NCBI RefSeq assembly: GCF_000016645.1
Contig: NC_009441.1
Location: 4,898,001-4,962,000 of the forward strand
DNA from: Flavobacterium johnsoniae UW101
Lineage (GTDB): Bacteria > Bacteroidota > Bacteroidia > Flavobacteriales > Flavobacteriaceae
DNA length: 64,000 nucleotides
Direction: 5' to 3'
Shown: piece after piece, positions 19,463 to 32,084 of the stretch
Layout of the letters: each line of letters starts with the position of its first letter
How positions within the stretch are numbered: position 1 is the first letter of the stretch
Made by a program: the position numbers and the translations under genes
Notes under the pieces: model-generated
What the model saw: the letters and a program-made list of their open reading frames with translations, nothing else
What the model was told of the DNA's origin: nothing
Database searches by the model: none

Positions 19463-21790
19463 TTAGTTTAATTTTGTTTTCTCTGCTTCAGATTTTCCTA
19501 GCAGATTTATAATGTCTTTTTTTCTTTCTTCTGGAATTACTTTTAAAACCTTAAATTCTCCATTCATGAGTTCGGCTTCAATTGTTGTATTTTGTTTGGC
19601 ATGTAATTTAAAATGAACGTTCCAATCTTTTGGCCATGCTGGAAAAAGATAGATTTTCCCGTCTGCTTCCTGCAAAAGCATTTCCTGCATGCCAATCATC
19701 CCCGATCCGCCCCAATTATGATCTGGAACCCAGTCAAATCCAGGACCCCAAAATGCTGGAAAACGTCTTTCTGAACTGGCCATTTTTAGTGTATTGTATT
19801 TCATCGCTTCTTCGGTTAAACCCAAACGAGCGGAGAAAATATTATCCTGTTTCCAACCTACATGACTTCTAAATTTCAATGCATCAGAATCGTATTTCCA
19901 AGTATTTAAAGCCGTTTTTAAATCAGGTTTTCCTACGCCGTAAATTCCCCACGGATAAACGGGATATAATTGCGGAACTTCTGAATTATTCACTCTTTCC
20001 CAAGTTTTAGCAGGAAGTAAAACTTTATGATTTTCAATCTGCCCAAAATTCAAAGGCGGAATTCTCGTTTGAAATGCTTTTAAATATTCTGACTCTTCTT
20101 TTGACAAGTGGTTACCCGAAAGGTTTAAAAGGTTTTCTGTAATAACTTGCAAAGCCGAAATCGTGCTATTGGCATTATTCGCCATTTTATAAGTTTCAGC
20201 TCCCGAACCCGGAAAAAGAATTAATTTTCCATTTCCATCCAAAGCTTTTCTGCCTCTCTGCTTTGCTAAATATTGATAATGTTCATCGAAAAATCTAAGA
20301 CAGCTTATAATGAATTGGTTGTATTTTTGAATGTCTTCTCCAGCATATTCTTTTTGCTGTAACATCATTTGGCAGAATTCTAAAACCGTATCCCATTCAT
20401 ATTCTAGCCACGCATTATATTCCATTCCCGGATCGTAATCTGCGGGACGTGTCCATTCGTATTCAGCTGGATTTGGAAGTCCAAAGTTTTCTAATTGTTC
20501 TGTGAATGAAGATCCGTTATGTTTCCAATATACTTTAGAACGTAATTCGGCATTTTTTTGAAGACTTACGTAATAATCCAATTGTGATTTCATCATATCA
20601 AAATCACCGCTTTTCACCATCGGAAAATAAACTAATCGCTGATTTTGAGCTGTCATAGTTCCTCCTCCCCAATTTCTAAAATCGGGTGTGAAATTCAGGT
20701 CTTTATTAGTATGGACAGGATCAACGGTAAAAAGTCCGCCGTTAAATTTGGTTGGATATTTTCCGTACGCATTGCATCCAAGCATATATCTGAACAACTG
20801 ATAATTCTGTCCAATTTGATACACCGAATCTTTTGCAGTTGACTGATTTTTTTGAGTAAAAATAAAACTACGGTTCCAGAAATTATTCCACCATTTTTGA
20901 GTGTTTTTTTCGGATTGTTTTGCTGTGTTTTTATTTGCCGAAATGAAACTTTTCAATCCATTATTCCAAGCAACAAAATCAGATTGACTGGTGTTTAAAT
21001 AAATTTCTAATGCCTGTTTTTTGGATGGTTTTATGCTTGATAAAGTAAAGCCTTTAAAATCCGTATCCTGATATTTCCCAAGATATGTTCCGTCTGGTTT
21101 TAAGTTATCGCCTTTCATGAATCCACCAAAAGTCAGATTCGCAATCGGGTTCAGCATTTGGTCTTTAACCGATTCCATTTTCTGCTGTTTTACCGCTACA
21201 TCAAAAACAGTATTTTCTCGATTTCTGTGATAAAATTTGACACCATTATTTTCAAACGAAATAGAATCTTTATATGTAATAAGTTCTCCTTGAGGCGCCC
21301 ATTTATATGAATTAGCGTTGTTTTCTTTTCCTTTTGGATAACGATTTTGATAACGCCAGCTTTCGTAAGAAGCAGTCATTTTCAACGGATTTTTACTTTC
21401 TAAATCAACATGAATAATCGGTTTAAAAACATCAACCCAAAGTTTTATTTTTGTGTTGTTTTGCCCAACTAAAACATAACCATCTTTGAGCTTTAATTCC
21501 TGATGAAAACCATCTTTTCCTTCAAACGGATTCGGACTTAAAGTCACTTTTACTCTTCCTAGTTTCAATAAAGTATTATGTTCATCAAAAGTGCCGCTTC
21601 GCGAAAAATAGAAATACAAATCACCTTTCTCGACCCAAACATTCATACCAATATCACCGCCACCCAAAGGCATAGATTCTGATGAATTGTTGCTTTGCGT
21701 TGTCCAAACCTGATTGTAATTATCGAGCGTAGGAATTTGCGCTTTGAGGCAAAGCGTTGTGAAGAGAAGTATGTATTTAATGTATTTCAA
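19463..21790 (-). CDS. Secreted DUF5703 / GH95-like (alpha/alpha)6-barrel protein
   Basis: 775 aa if translation starts at the TTG at 21790, which gives a proper signal peptide (KYIKYILLFTTLCLKAQ) behind a purine-rich AAAAAGAG. The longer frame to 21856 reads through a dispersed repeat and is unlikely. Residues about 25-300 fit the DUF5703 N-terminal beta-sandwich (SESMPLGGGDIGMNVWVEKG). The rest is an (alpha/alpha)6 barrel with GH95-type features (NFTPDFRNWGGGTMTAQNQR, later WGPGFDWVPDHNWGGSGMIG and a C-terminal LFPAWPKDWNVHFKL strand region). GH95 members cleave alpha-L-fucose or alpha-L-galactose, but I cannot place the catalytic acid with certainty. In this locus it may act on a terminal deoxysugar or galactose of rhamnogalacturonan. 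Confidence 0.8.
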   Translation of the reverse strand: MKYIKYILLFTTLCLKAQIPTLDNYNQVWTTQSNNSSESMPLGGGDIGMNVWVEKGDLYFYFSRSGTFDEHNTLLKLGRVKVTLSPNPFEGKDGFHQELKLKDGYVLVGQNNTKIKLWVDVFKPIIHVDLESKNPLKMTASYESWRYQNRYPKGKENNANSYKWAPQGELITYKDSISFENNGVKFYHRNRENTVFDVAVKQQKMESVKDQMLNPIANLTFGGFMKGDNLKPDGTYLGKYQDTDFKGFTLSSIKPSKKQALEIYLNTSQSDFVAWNNGLKSFISANKNTAKQSEKNTQKWWNNFWNRSFIFTQKNQSTAKDSVYQIGQNYQLFRYMLGCNAYGKYPTKFNGGLFTVDPVHTNKDLNFTPDFRNWGGGTMTAQNQRLVYFPMVKSGDFDMMKSQLDYYVSLQKNAELRSKVYWKHNGSSFTEQLENFGLPNPAEYEWTRPADYDPGMEYNAWLEYEWDTVLEFCQMMLQQKEYAGEDIQKYNQFIISCLRFFDEHYQYLAKQRGRKALDGNGKLILFPGSGAETYKMANNANSTISALQVITENLLNLSGNHLSKEESEYLKAFQTRIPPLNFGQIENHKVLLPAKTWERVNNSEVPQLYPVYPWGIYGVGKPDLKTALNTWKYDSDALKFRSHVGWKQDNIFSARLGLTEEAMKYNTLKMASSERRFPAFWGPGFDWVPDHNWGGSGMIGMQEMLLQEADGKIYLFPAWPKDWNVHFKLHAKQNTTIEAELMNGEFKVLKVIPEERKKDIINLLGKSEAEKTKLN

Positions 21791-21809
21791 TTTTACTCTT
21801 TTTAAAGTT

Positions 21810-21905
21810 TTTTTGTCATTTCGACGAAGGAGAAATCTTCGTTGCATGATCGACAAAGATTGCGGAGCTACTTGCGAAGATTCCTCCTTCGTCGAAATGA
21901 CAAAC
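21810..21905. repeat. Dispersed palindromic repeat family B, copy 3
   Basis: About 95 bp with the well-conserved arms GTCATTTCGACGAAGGAG and CTCCTTCGTCGAAATGAC. It fills most of the gap between the SGNH esterase and the DUF5703 gene and causes a spurious N-terminal extension (RRFLLRRND) of the latter. Confidence 0.88.
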
Positions 21906-21951
21906 TAGTCGTTAAACTCATCATTAATCATTTACAATTAACAATTATAAA

Positions 21952-23376
21952 TCACCATTCGTCTGTTCTAAACGAAGAAACCGGCAAACCGCCTGCGCTA
22001 AACAATTCCGCTTTAGCGAAATCTTTCCATAAATAACGAACTGCAACAGGATTTTTCACTTTATCCGAAGTCAGAACCACCGATTTTCTTCTTACCACAG
22101 TTTTTGCTGGATAAAAAACTTTGTCTGCTCCCGCTATTTCAAAACCTAAAACTTCTTTGTCATAAGATGTAATTCCGTTATTAACATCATCAAAAGAAAC
22201 CGTTACAGCGCCGTCTTTTATTTCCATTGATTTGTATTTCGGACTTTCGAATTCGAAACCTTCAATTCCGTACGTTCTGGCCAAAGCCTGAAAAGCCAAT
22301 CTGTCTCCGCCTTTTTCTTTATCCATTGGATGAATATTGTTTTCTTCTCCAACATCCATTAAAACTGCCATTGCTGAATTCGGAATTTCCTTTGAAGCTT
22401 TTAATTGCGCCTCTCTCAAATAAGCTGAATTGTATTTTTCTAAATAATCTTTTGGATGAAATGAAGCGTAATTAAACGGTGCAATCTGAGCAAAATAAAA
22501 AGGAAAATCTCCTTGATTCCACAACGCTCTCCAACTGCTTACCATTTTCTTCATTAAAGCAGTATATTCACTAGCTCTTTCGTAATTTGATTCACCCTGA
22601 TACCAGATACAACCTTTTATTCCGTAACCAATTACAGGCGAAAGCATTCCGTTAAACAAAGTCGTTGGTACACGATTTGGGTCTTTTGCCAATTCTTCTT
22701 TTGTGGTCGGAATTTTAGCGCTTGCAAAATCCTTCAGCATTTCCTGATTCATCCAAGCTTCCATGCTTGAACCTCCGTATGAAACGTGAATCAAACCAAC
22801 CGGAACATTTAAAACTTCCTGCAAAAGCGAACCAAAATACCAAGCCGTCGCACTAAAATTGGAGGTTGATTTTGGGGAAGCTTCTTCCCATTTTCCTTCA
22901 AAATCTTGCAAAGGTTCTAAAACTGTTGCTCTTGGAATCGTAATTAAACGAATGTTTTTATTGGCTGATCTTACGATGATTTCGTTTCCGTTTTTCACTG
23001 GTTGCCCTTGAAATCCTTTCAACGGCATTTCCATATTAGATTGTCCCGAACAAAGCCAAACTTCACCCAACAAGACATTTTTGATAGTTACTTTTTCGTT
23101 TCCTTCCGATACTTCAATTGTGTATGGGCCACCAAATGAAACCGTTTTTAATTCTGTTTTCCATTTACCTGAAGCGTCTGCTTTTACCTTGTAGGTTTTA
23201 GAATCCCAAGAAGTTTTGATTACAATGTTGGCGTTCTTTTCTGCCCAGCCCCAAATGAGTGCATTCGATTTTTGCTGCAACATCATGTTGTCAGAGAACA
23301 ATGCTGGCAATTTGATTTTAGCATTGATTTGAAGACTCGCTAAAATCGTTAATAATGCAATAATTGTTTTTTTCAT
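21952..23376 (-). CDS. Secreted SGNH-family acetylesterase (sialate O-acetylesterase-like)
   Basis: 474 aa from the ATG at 23376; a GTG seven codons upstream lies in repeat DNA. Signal peptide MKKTIIALLTILASLQINA. An N-terminal beta domain (FSDNMMLQQ at about 28-36) precedes the SGNH hydrolase core: CSGQSNMEMP with the catalytic Ser (about 110), a Gly-containing block (HVSYGGSSMEAW), IWYQGESN with the Asn, and a terminal DVGEENNIHPMDK block with the catalytic His (about 348). Bacteroidetes enzymes of this type deacetylate plant polysaccharides as well as sialic acid. Next to rhamnosidases and pectate lyases, an acetylated pectin or rhamnogalacturonan substrate is more likely than sialate; this is inference. 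Confidence 0.87.
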   Translation of the reverse strand: MKKTIIALLTILASLQINAKIKLPALFSDNMMLQQKSNALIWGWAEKNANIVIKTSWDSKTYKVKADASGKWKTELKTVSFGGPYTIEVSEGNEKVTIKNVLLGEVWLCSGQSNMEMPLKGFQGQPVKNGNEIIVRSANKNIRLITIPRATVLEPLQDFEGKWEEASPKSTSNFSATAWYFGSLLQEVLNVPVGLIHVSYGGSSMEAWMNQEMLKDFASAKIPTTKEELAKDPNRVPTTLFNGMLSPVIGYGIKGCIWYQGESNYERASEYTALMKKMVSSWRALWNQGDFPFYFAQIAPFNYASFHPKDYLEKYNSAYLREAQLKASKEIPNSAMAVLMDVGEENNIHPMDKEKGGDRLAFQALARTYGIEGFEFESPKYKSMEIKDGAVTVSFDDVNNGITSYDKEVLGFEIAGADKVFYPAKTVVRRKSVVLTSDKVKNPVAVRYLWKDFAKAELFSAGGLPVSSFRTDEW

Positions 23377-23390
23377 TTTTTTATTTTTTT

Positions 23391-23640
23391 TTGCCACAGA
23401 TTAAAAGGATTATTAATCTGTGGGAATCCTTTAATCTGTGGCGAATATTTATTTTTCAATTGCCTCCAGCTTTAGCTGGAGGGATATTAAATGTTTATTT
23501 TCAATGGGCTTTAGCCAAACTAACTTTTTGGCTAAAGCCCTGTTGTGTATTTTTCTTAACCTCCAGCTAAAGCTGGAGGCAACTAACTTCTTTCTTTGTC
23601 AAAAAAATAATCCTTTTAATCCTTTAATCTGTGGCTAACT
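23391..23640. repeat. Triple-nested palindrome between SGNH esterase and GH106
   Basis: The outer arms are GCCACAGATTAAAAGGATT (23393 onward) and AATCTGTGGC (up to 23636). Inside them lie CCTCCAGCTTTAGCTGGAGG (23463-23482) and its complement (23560-23579). Inside those lie GGGCTTTAGCCAAAC (about 23506) and TTTGGCTAAAGCCC (about 23527-23540). The whole gap is thus a hairpin within a hairpin within a hairpin, with no coding capacity visible. Confidence 0.85.
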
Positions 23641-23641
23641 T

Positions 23642-26600
23642 TTATTTTTCTTTTACAATAATTACTGGCCCTAACAATCCCGCTTTCAACAAAGGTTCTC
23701 CTTCTAATCGAAACGGCGCTGTTGTCCACGTTAACCTTTCTTCTTTTGGCAATTTTTGGTCACCAATTAATCTATTTGCCCACGTATTTGTGACTTTAAT
23801 TTCTATCGTATTTTTTCCTTTTTGTAAAGCTTTTGAAATATCAGTTTTGAAAGGGAAAGTCCAAAGCGCTCCGCAATCTTTTCCGTTGATTTTGATTTCG
23901 GCAATATTTGAGATTTCACCTAAATCCAACCAAGTTTTACTGCTATCTTTTCCTTTCCAGATAAACTCTTTTTTATAAACTACCGTTCCAGAATAATACT
24001 TAATCTGATCATTTTCAGAAGTGCTCCAGTCAAAAAGCTTGTTTATTTTTACCACTTCTTTTGGCCCTTTAAATTCTGTATCAAATTGCAATTTCCAGTT
24101 TTCGTCTAAAGTCTGCACTTTCTCAAATTCAGAAGATCTTCCTTTTGCTAAAATTTCTTTCGTCTCTTCTTTAAACATCACAAAACCAGATTCGTTTGCA
24201 TCTAAAGTTATCGAAACAATTGTTCTTCCGTTTTCTATTTTCCAATTGTCTAAAGCTGACGTTTTGTCGGTAACAGGATTGTACCATTGCGGTACTTTTC
24301 CTAAAATTCTAAACGAAGCGTCAAATGTTCTTTTTTCTGCTTTTTGATTGGAAATGAAATAAATATCTTCAGTATCCGATTTACGATGCGCCCAAGCTAA
24401 TGTTTCAGAATCGACTCTATTTAAATTTGTGAAATAAACGTCTTGAGAAATTCCAATTGAAGCAAAATCATTTCCTAAATACGGTAATTTGATAACAGTT
24501 CCTTTGCCAATTTTCCATGTTGCTGAATTGGTATTATTCCAGATTTCGTCAATTACATTCTGCCATTTCTTTTGATCGGCTTCTGATTGAACTCCTGGCT
24601 GAAGGTTTGGTTTTTCATCTACAAAAATAGTTGCGCCGTCTTTTAGCAATTGCAGGATTTTTTCGGCGGACGCCAAAGAAAGCATCTTATTTGGTGCCAT
24701 TTTGTGACTTCCTGGGAAGAATAAAGCTCCATATTCAATTCCGCCTTCAAATGAAATTTTTCCGTTTATCACTTTCGCTCTATTAATCAAAACATCAGCA
24801 TTGAAAGAATCATATTGATAACCATTTAGTGGATTAATCCATTGCGATAAATCGGTAATATTTTTAGAATAGGTTACTTCTTTTGGCATTTTTGCCGTTG
24901 GCTGACCTTCATTTTCTAAACGGATTTTCTCGCTTTCCAATCTTTCTTTTCCAAACACATTCGGAATAAAAGGCACTAATCGATCTGGAACAAAAGAACG
25001 GGAAGGAAAATCTTCACCACTAAAAACCGCCAAGTCAATTATAGGTTTTCCTTTTTGCAATTGAAACTGCACTCTTTGACAATAATCAAACCACGCTTTT
25101 CCGGGTTTCCACCATGTTTGATCTCTTTGGAAAAAAGTTCCAATATCATCTAAAGTCATTCCGGGTTTTCTGTCCGTCCATGGATTATGTACAAAAACGT
25201 GATAGAATAAACGGTTAATTCCTAAAGCATAATTTCTGTCAGCCGTTGTTTTTAGATTTCCGGGATGTTCATCCCAATCCATTCTCAGAGCCGTAAAAGA
25301 TTCAGCCTGAATAATATCTTTTCCGTAAATATGTCCGCCCGAAATGGCATCAACCATGTCAAAAGGTTTATCGTGGGTTGGGCTTTTCAGCCAAAATTCT
25401 CCACTTGGATAATCGACATATTTATAATGAAGCAATGCATCGCTTGTTACAACTGGCGCTACATTTTCCGCACTCAGCTTAACATTATATTCTTTAGCAA
25501 TCTGAGCGATTGTTCCGTAGAAATTATCGGCCACTAAGTCGGCAATTGTTTTTCTAATATCGTATAAAACTTTCTCTGAGAAATCGGCACTTTCTACTGG
25601 AATTCCAGCCATAACTGGCAGATATTCTACAAGATCATAACCACGTCTCTTTTTAAATTCTGTCTGAAAAACCGAAGACCAATTTTGGCTTCCACATTCC
25701 CAGCTGTCAAAATGCAGAATTTCCAGAACTTTTGAAGTCAATTCTGGACCAGCAGAACGAACGGCTTCTCCAAACCAATGATCCAACTGAAAACGAATTA
25801 ATTCGGGATTAAATTTGTCGACTTCCAATCCTTTTCCTGCTCCGCCAGTTGCATTTTCATGTCCTGTAGAAGTATGCCCCATTCGGAGAATTTTCCATTT
25901 CCCTTTTGGTGCTTTCCAGTTTAGGTTTCCATCGGCATCAACAAAATTGGAGATATTAATGATTTCTGACTTTTTGAAAGCATCAGAATTCGGAATTTCT
26001 TTTTCAGTAGTTTGTGGAGTCAAACGCCAGATTGCGCCTGATTTCCCTTCGTAATTATTAATCAGTGATTGATTCGAAAGGGTTATTTTACTGACTTTCA
26101 GATTCTGTTTCCACTTCGCAAAATCCAAATCTTCTGCTCCGGGTTCTGTTCCTTTTGGATCGCAAACAAATCTGAAATACTTTGCCGTAACAGGCGTAAT
26201 AGTATGTGTATTCGGGAAATCCATATCCTGCCAGCCGTGACGCGGTGCGATCATTCTTTCGTGGAATCTAAAATTGACTCCATCATCGCTCACTTCTACA
26301 ATAAGACGTTGCGCCTGAAAATCTCTTCCTTTAGTTTCAATTACAATTGATTTGCAAGTAAAAGGCTGTGCAAATTCATACTGAATCCATCCTGCATCGG
26401 CAAACTTGAAGTTTTCGTCTTTTTTAGGATCAGCCAAAAACGATGCGTCAGTATTGTTTGATGTGGTTACTTTTGGCAGTTGCATCTGCGAAGTGATTTC
26501 GTATTCTTTAATTGGAATCGCAAAAGTGGCAATGTTTTTATAATAGTCTTTGTAATGCGCTGGAACTGGCAATTTTGAAGTAACTTTTTTCCCTCCTAAA

Positions 26601-27031
26601 ATTTCAGTAGTTGACCAAACTATTTTCTGCATTGACATTTCTGGTGTAATCCACGGACCACCTGCAACGGCAAATCCGTCTGCTCCATGAAAAGCTAGTT
26701 TTAACCCCAAACGATCTGCTTCTTTAAAAGCCCAATGAATCATATCCCAAAATTCAGGCGTCAATTGTAAAACCGGCGGATCTATCAATGGCGGATTTGC
26801 TGGCCCTTTAATAGTCATTAAATAAGCTCCTGCAATCCCAGCTTGTTTCATCGCTTCTAAATCGGCCGTAATTCCGGGTTTAGAATACGCCGATTTCATC
26901 CAATACCAATACACCCAAGGTTTCGAGGATTCTAATGTTGGCTGAAAGTTGGTTTCTTTTTTATGAACTTCCTGTGCAGAGACAATGCTTGCTAAAAGTA
27001 GTATAAAAAAGAGGTGTTTTTTTTGAAACAT
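23642..27031 (-). CDS. Secreted GH106 alpha-L-rhamnosidase
   Basis: 1129 aa with a signal peptide (residues 1-19, cleavage VSA|QE). The N-terminal barrel carries the GH106 hallmark WVYWYWMKSAYSKPGITADL (about 38-58) and the LEAMKQAGIAGAYLM block, HGADGFAVAGGPWITPEMS, and later HFDSWECGSQNWS, where acidic residues expected for catalysis lie (about residue 445-452). The C-terminal third contains beta-sandwich domains, including a jelly-roll near the end (WLDLGEISNIAEIKINGKDC). GH106 enzymes remove L-rhamnose from rhamnogalacturonan I or II. The length matches the family (about 1,100). It follows the GH2 gene on the same strand. Confidence 0.92.
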   Translation of the reverse strand: MFQKKHLFFILLLASIVSAQEVHKKETNFQPTLESSKPWVYWYWMKSAYSKPGITADLEAMKQAGIAGAYLMTIKGPANPPLIDPPVLQLTPEFWDMIHWAFKEADRLGLKLAFHGADGFAVAGGPWITPEMSMQKIVWSTTEILGGKKVTSKLPVPAHYKDYYKNIATFAIPIKEYEITSQMQLPKVTTSNNTDASFLADPKKDENFKFADAGWIQYEFAQPFTCKSIVIETKGRDFQAQRLIVEVSDDGVNFRFHERMIAPRHGWQDMDFPNTHTITPVTAKYFRFVCDPKGTEPGAEDLDFAKWKQNLKVSKITLSNQSLINNYEGKSGAIWRLTPQTTEKEIPNSDAFKKSEIINISNFVDADGNLNWKAPKGKWKILRMGHTSTGHENATGGAGKGLEVDKFNPELIRFQLDHWFGEAVRSAGPELTSKVLEILHFDSWECGSQNWSSVFQTEFKKRRGYDLVEYLPVMAGIPVESADFSEKVLYDIRKTIADLVADNFYGTIAQIAKEYNVKLSAENVAPVVTSDALLHYKYVDYPSGEFWLKSPTHDKPFDMVDAISGGHIYGKDIIQAESFTALRMDWDEHPGNLKTTADRNYALGINRLFYHVFVHNPWTDRKPGMTLDDIGTFFQRDQTWWKPGKAWFDYCQRVQFQLQKGKPIIDLAVFSGEDFPSRSFVPDRLVPFIPNVFGKERLESEKIRLENEGQPTAKMPKEVTYSKNITDLSQWINPLNGYQYDSFNADVLINRAKVINGKISFEGGIEYGALFFPGSHKMAPNKMLSLASAEKILQLLKDGATIFVDEKPNLQPGVQSEADQKKWQNVIDEIWNNTNSATWKIGKGTVIKLPYLGNDFASIGISQDVYFTNLNRVDSETLAWAHRKSDTEDIYFISNQKAEKRTFDASFRILGKVPQWYNPVTDKTSALDNWKIENGRTIVSITLDANESGFVMFKEETKEILAKGRSSEFEKVQTLDENWKLQFDTEFKGPKEVVKINKLFDWSTSENDQIKYYSGTVVYKKEFIWKGKDSSKTWLDLGEISNIAEIKINGKDCGALWTFPFKTDISKALQKGKNTIEIKVTNTWANRLIGDQKLPKEERLTWTTAPFRLEGEPLLKAGLLGPVIIVKEK

Positions 27032-27084
27032 TATTCTTTGTTTTATTTCGTTTGTAAACCCGACAGGGTTTTATATATCGCATT

Positions 27085-27218
27085 TTTTTGTCATTTCGAC
27101 GAAGGAGACCCGAGCGATAGCGAATAGGCGAAGCAAATCTCCACAAGTAGCTCCGTAACGAAAGTCCAATCTTTGTGGAGTTTCTTACGAAGATTTCTCC
27201 TTCGTCGAAATGACAAAC
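27085..27218. repeat. Dispersed palindromic repeat family B, copy 4
   Basis: About 134 bp with full arms (GTCATTTCGACGAAGGAG and CTCCTTCGTCGAAATGAC) and a longer centre containing GCGATAGCGAATAGGCGAAG, which also occurs in copy 1. Downstream, 27246-27286 is a short tandem array of the unit ATTATCA. Confidence 0.88.
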
Positions 27219-27282
27219 TGTATCTTTAATTTATAGTTCTTAATTTTAAAATTATCAATTATCAATTATCAATTATCAATTA

Positions 27283-30735
<3,453 letters not shown>

Positions 30736-30767
30736 CTGAGTCTTTATTTACTTTTGTGTAATTAAAC

Positions 30768-30800
30768 CTGACAGGTTTTAAAAACCTGTCAGGTTTAAAA
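30768..30800. terminator. Short perfect hairpin downstream of the propeller lipoprotein's neighbour gap
   Basis: AAACCTGACAGGTTTTAAAAACCTGTCAGGTTTAA forms a near-perfect stem; each half is itself partly palindromic. It lies in the 230-bp gap between the minus-strand gene ending at 30840 and the GH2 start at 30609. It could attenuate transcription between them; a variant word (CCCGACAGGGTTTTATATA) occurs near 27060. Function unproven. Confidence 0.4.
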
Positions 30801-30839
30801 TGTACTGTATCTTAATTCTTTGTACTTTGTACTTTCCTC

Positions 30840-31964
30840 CTAATTCTTCTTCTTTTTCTCCGGTGGTGCTACAAAATTCAATTTGCTTTTTCCTAAATCT
30901 TTGGACGTTGCAATTGCGATTCCTCTTTGTTCTGCTTTGTTAACGGCGCAGTAAAAATGATACACAATCCCATCATGTTTAACTACAAATGATTTATGCG
31001 CGAACATATCATCGTATGGTTCAGATGATTTAACTAAATTGTCGCCTTTCCAGTCCGTCCAGTTTACCAAATCATTCGAAACGGCAAAACGGTTAAATGC
31101 ACCTTGATTCCAACCCGTCCAGAAAGCTCCAAAATAGAACATTACCCAAGTATCATTAATTCGCTGAATATAAGCATCACCCGAAATTCCTTTATGATGA
31201 TTGATTAATGGTTTATCGCCATAACGCTTCCATGTTTTCATGTCGTTTGATACTGCCATCGCAATACGTTCTGCTCCTTTCGCAGGATTTATACTATCAC
31301 CGCGGGCATTATAATACATGATAAAATTGTGTCCTGTCAATTTATCTTTATCACGAATTACACTGTTTTTGTACATCGTACTATTATCCCACCATCTGGC
31401 CTCTTTGTCTTTTGGAGTCAAAACCGGACTTTCTAATCTTTGGAATTCATGTGGTTTTGTCGGTGCTTCTTTGGTATATGCCATTCCGATTGATAATACT
31501 CCTGCTTCATAACCTTTGCTGTCTCCGCCAAAATAACTCATCCAGTATTTGTCATCGTATTTTTCCCATTCGTAGCTTCCGCCCCAAGTCAAATCTTGTA
31601 ACGAAATATACCCTGCTTTTTGGTTCACATCCCAGTGTTTTTCATTTTCTGAGAAGGACATTACTTTTCCCAGATGTTTCCAATCTAAAAGATTGTCGCT
31701 TTCCGCAAGCCAAGTTTCGTAACCTCTTCCATCATAAATTAAATAGGTCATATACCATTTTCCGTCTTTTCTAAAAACACTTGGACAATCCATTTTGTAT
31801 GAGTTATCGGTAGGAACCATCACCAAACCGTATTTATAAGGAGTTTTGATTTCTTCGTAAATCTCCTGCATTACGTTGTCGGTAATTTCTCTTTTCTTGT
31901 ATTTGGTTGCACAGCTAGTTATGGCTAGTGCTGAAATGGCTAGGATTAGATATTTAATTTTCAT
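30840..31964 (-). CDS. Five-bladed beta-propeller glycosidase-like lipoprotein
   Basis: 374 aa. The lipobox ends at Cys18 (LAITSC), so it is a lipoprotein. The remainder has the repeating DCPSVFRKDGKWYMTYL / WWDNSTMYKNSVIRD / DAYIQRINDTWVMFYFG pattern of five-bladed propeller enzymes of the GH43/GH32/GH117/GH130 type, in which a conserved Asp opens blade 1 (here in MDCPSVF, about residue 60). Alternating SNDMKTWKRYG and SNDLVNWTDW phrases also fit. I cannot assign a CAZy family. It lies directly downstream of a second propeller protein, suggesting two exo-enzymes for different side-chain linkages. Arabinose or galactose release is plausible but unproven. Confidence 0.75.
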   Translation of the reverse strand: MKIKYLILAISALAITSCATKYKKREITDNVMQEIYEEIKTPYKYGLVMVPTDNSYKMDCPSVFRKDGKWYMTYLIYDGRGYETWLAESDNLLDWKHLGKVMSFSENEKHWDVNQKAGYISLQDLTWGGSYEWEKYDDKYWMSYFGGDSKGYEAGVLSIGMAYTKEAPTKPHEFQRLESPVLTPKDKEARWWDNSTMYKNSVIRDKDKLTGHNFIMYYNARGDSINPAKGAERIAMAVSNDMKTWKRYGDKPLINHHKGISGDAYIQRINDTWVMFYFGAFWTGWNQGAFNRFAVSNDLVNWTDWKGDNLVKSSEPYDDMFAHKSFVVKHDGIVYHFYCAVNKAEQRGIAIATSKDLGKSKLNFVAPPEKKKKN

Positions 31965-32084
31965 TTTTTGGTTATATTTTGGTACGCGAATGACGCGGAT
32001 TTTATTTTGTTTCTCTCGCAGATTTTGCTGATTTAGCTGATTTTTTTATCTGCCTGATCTGCAAAATCTGCGGGAAACTTTAAT

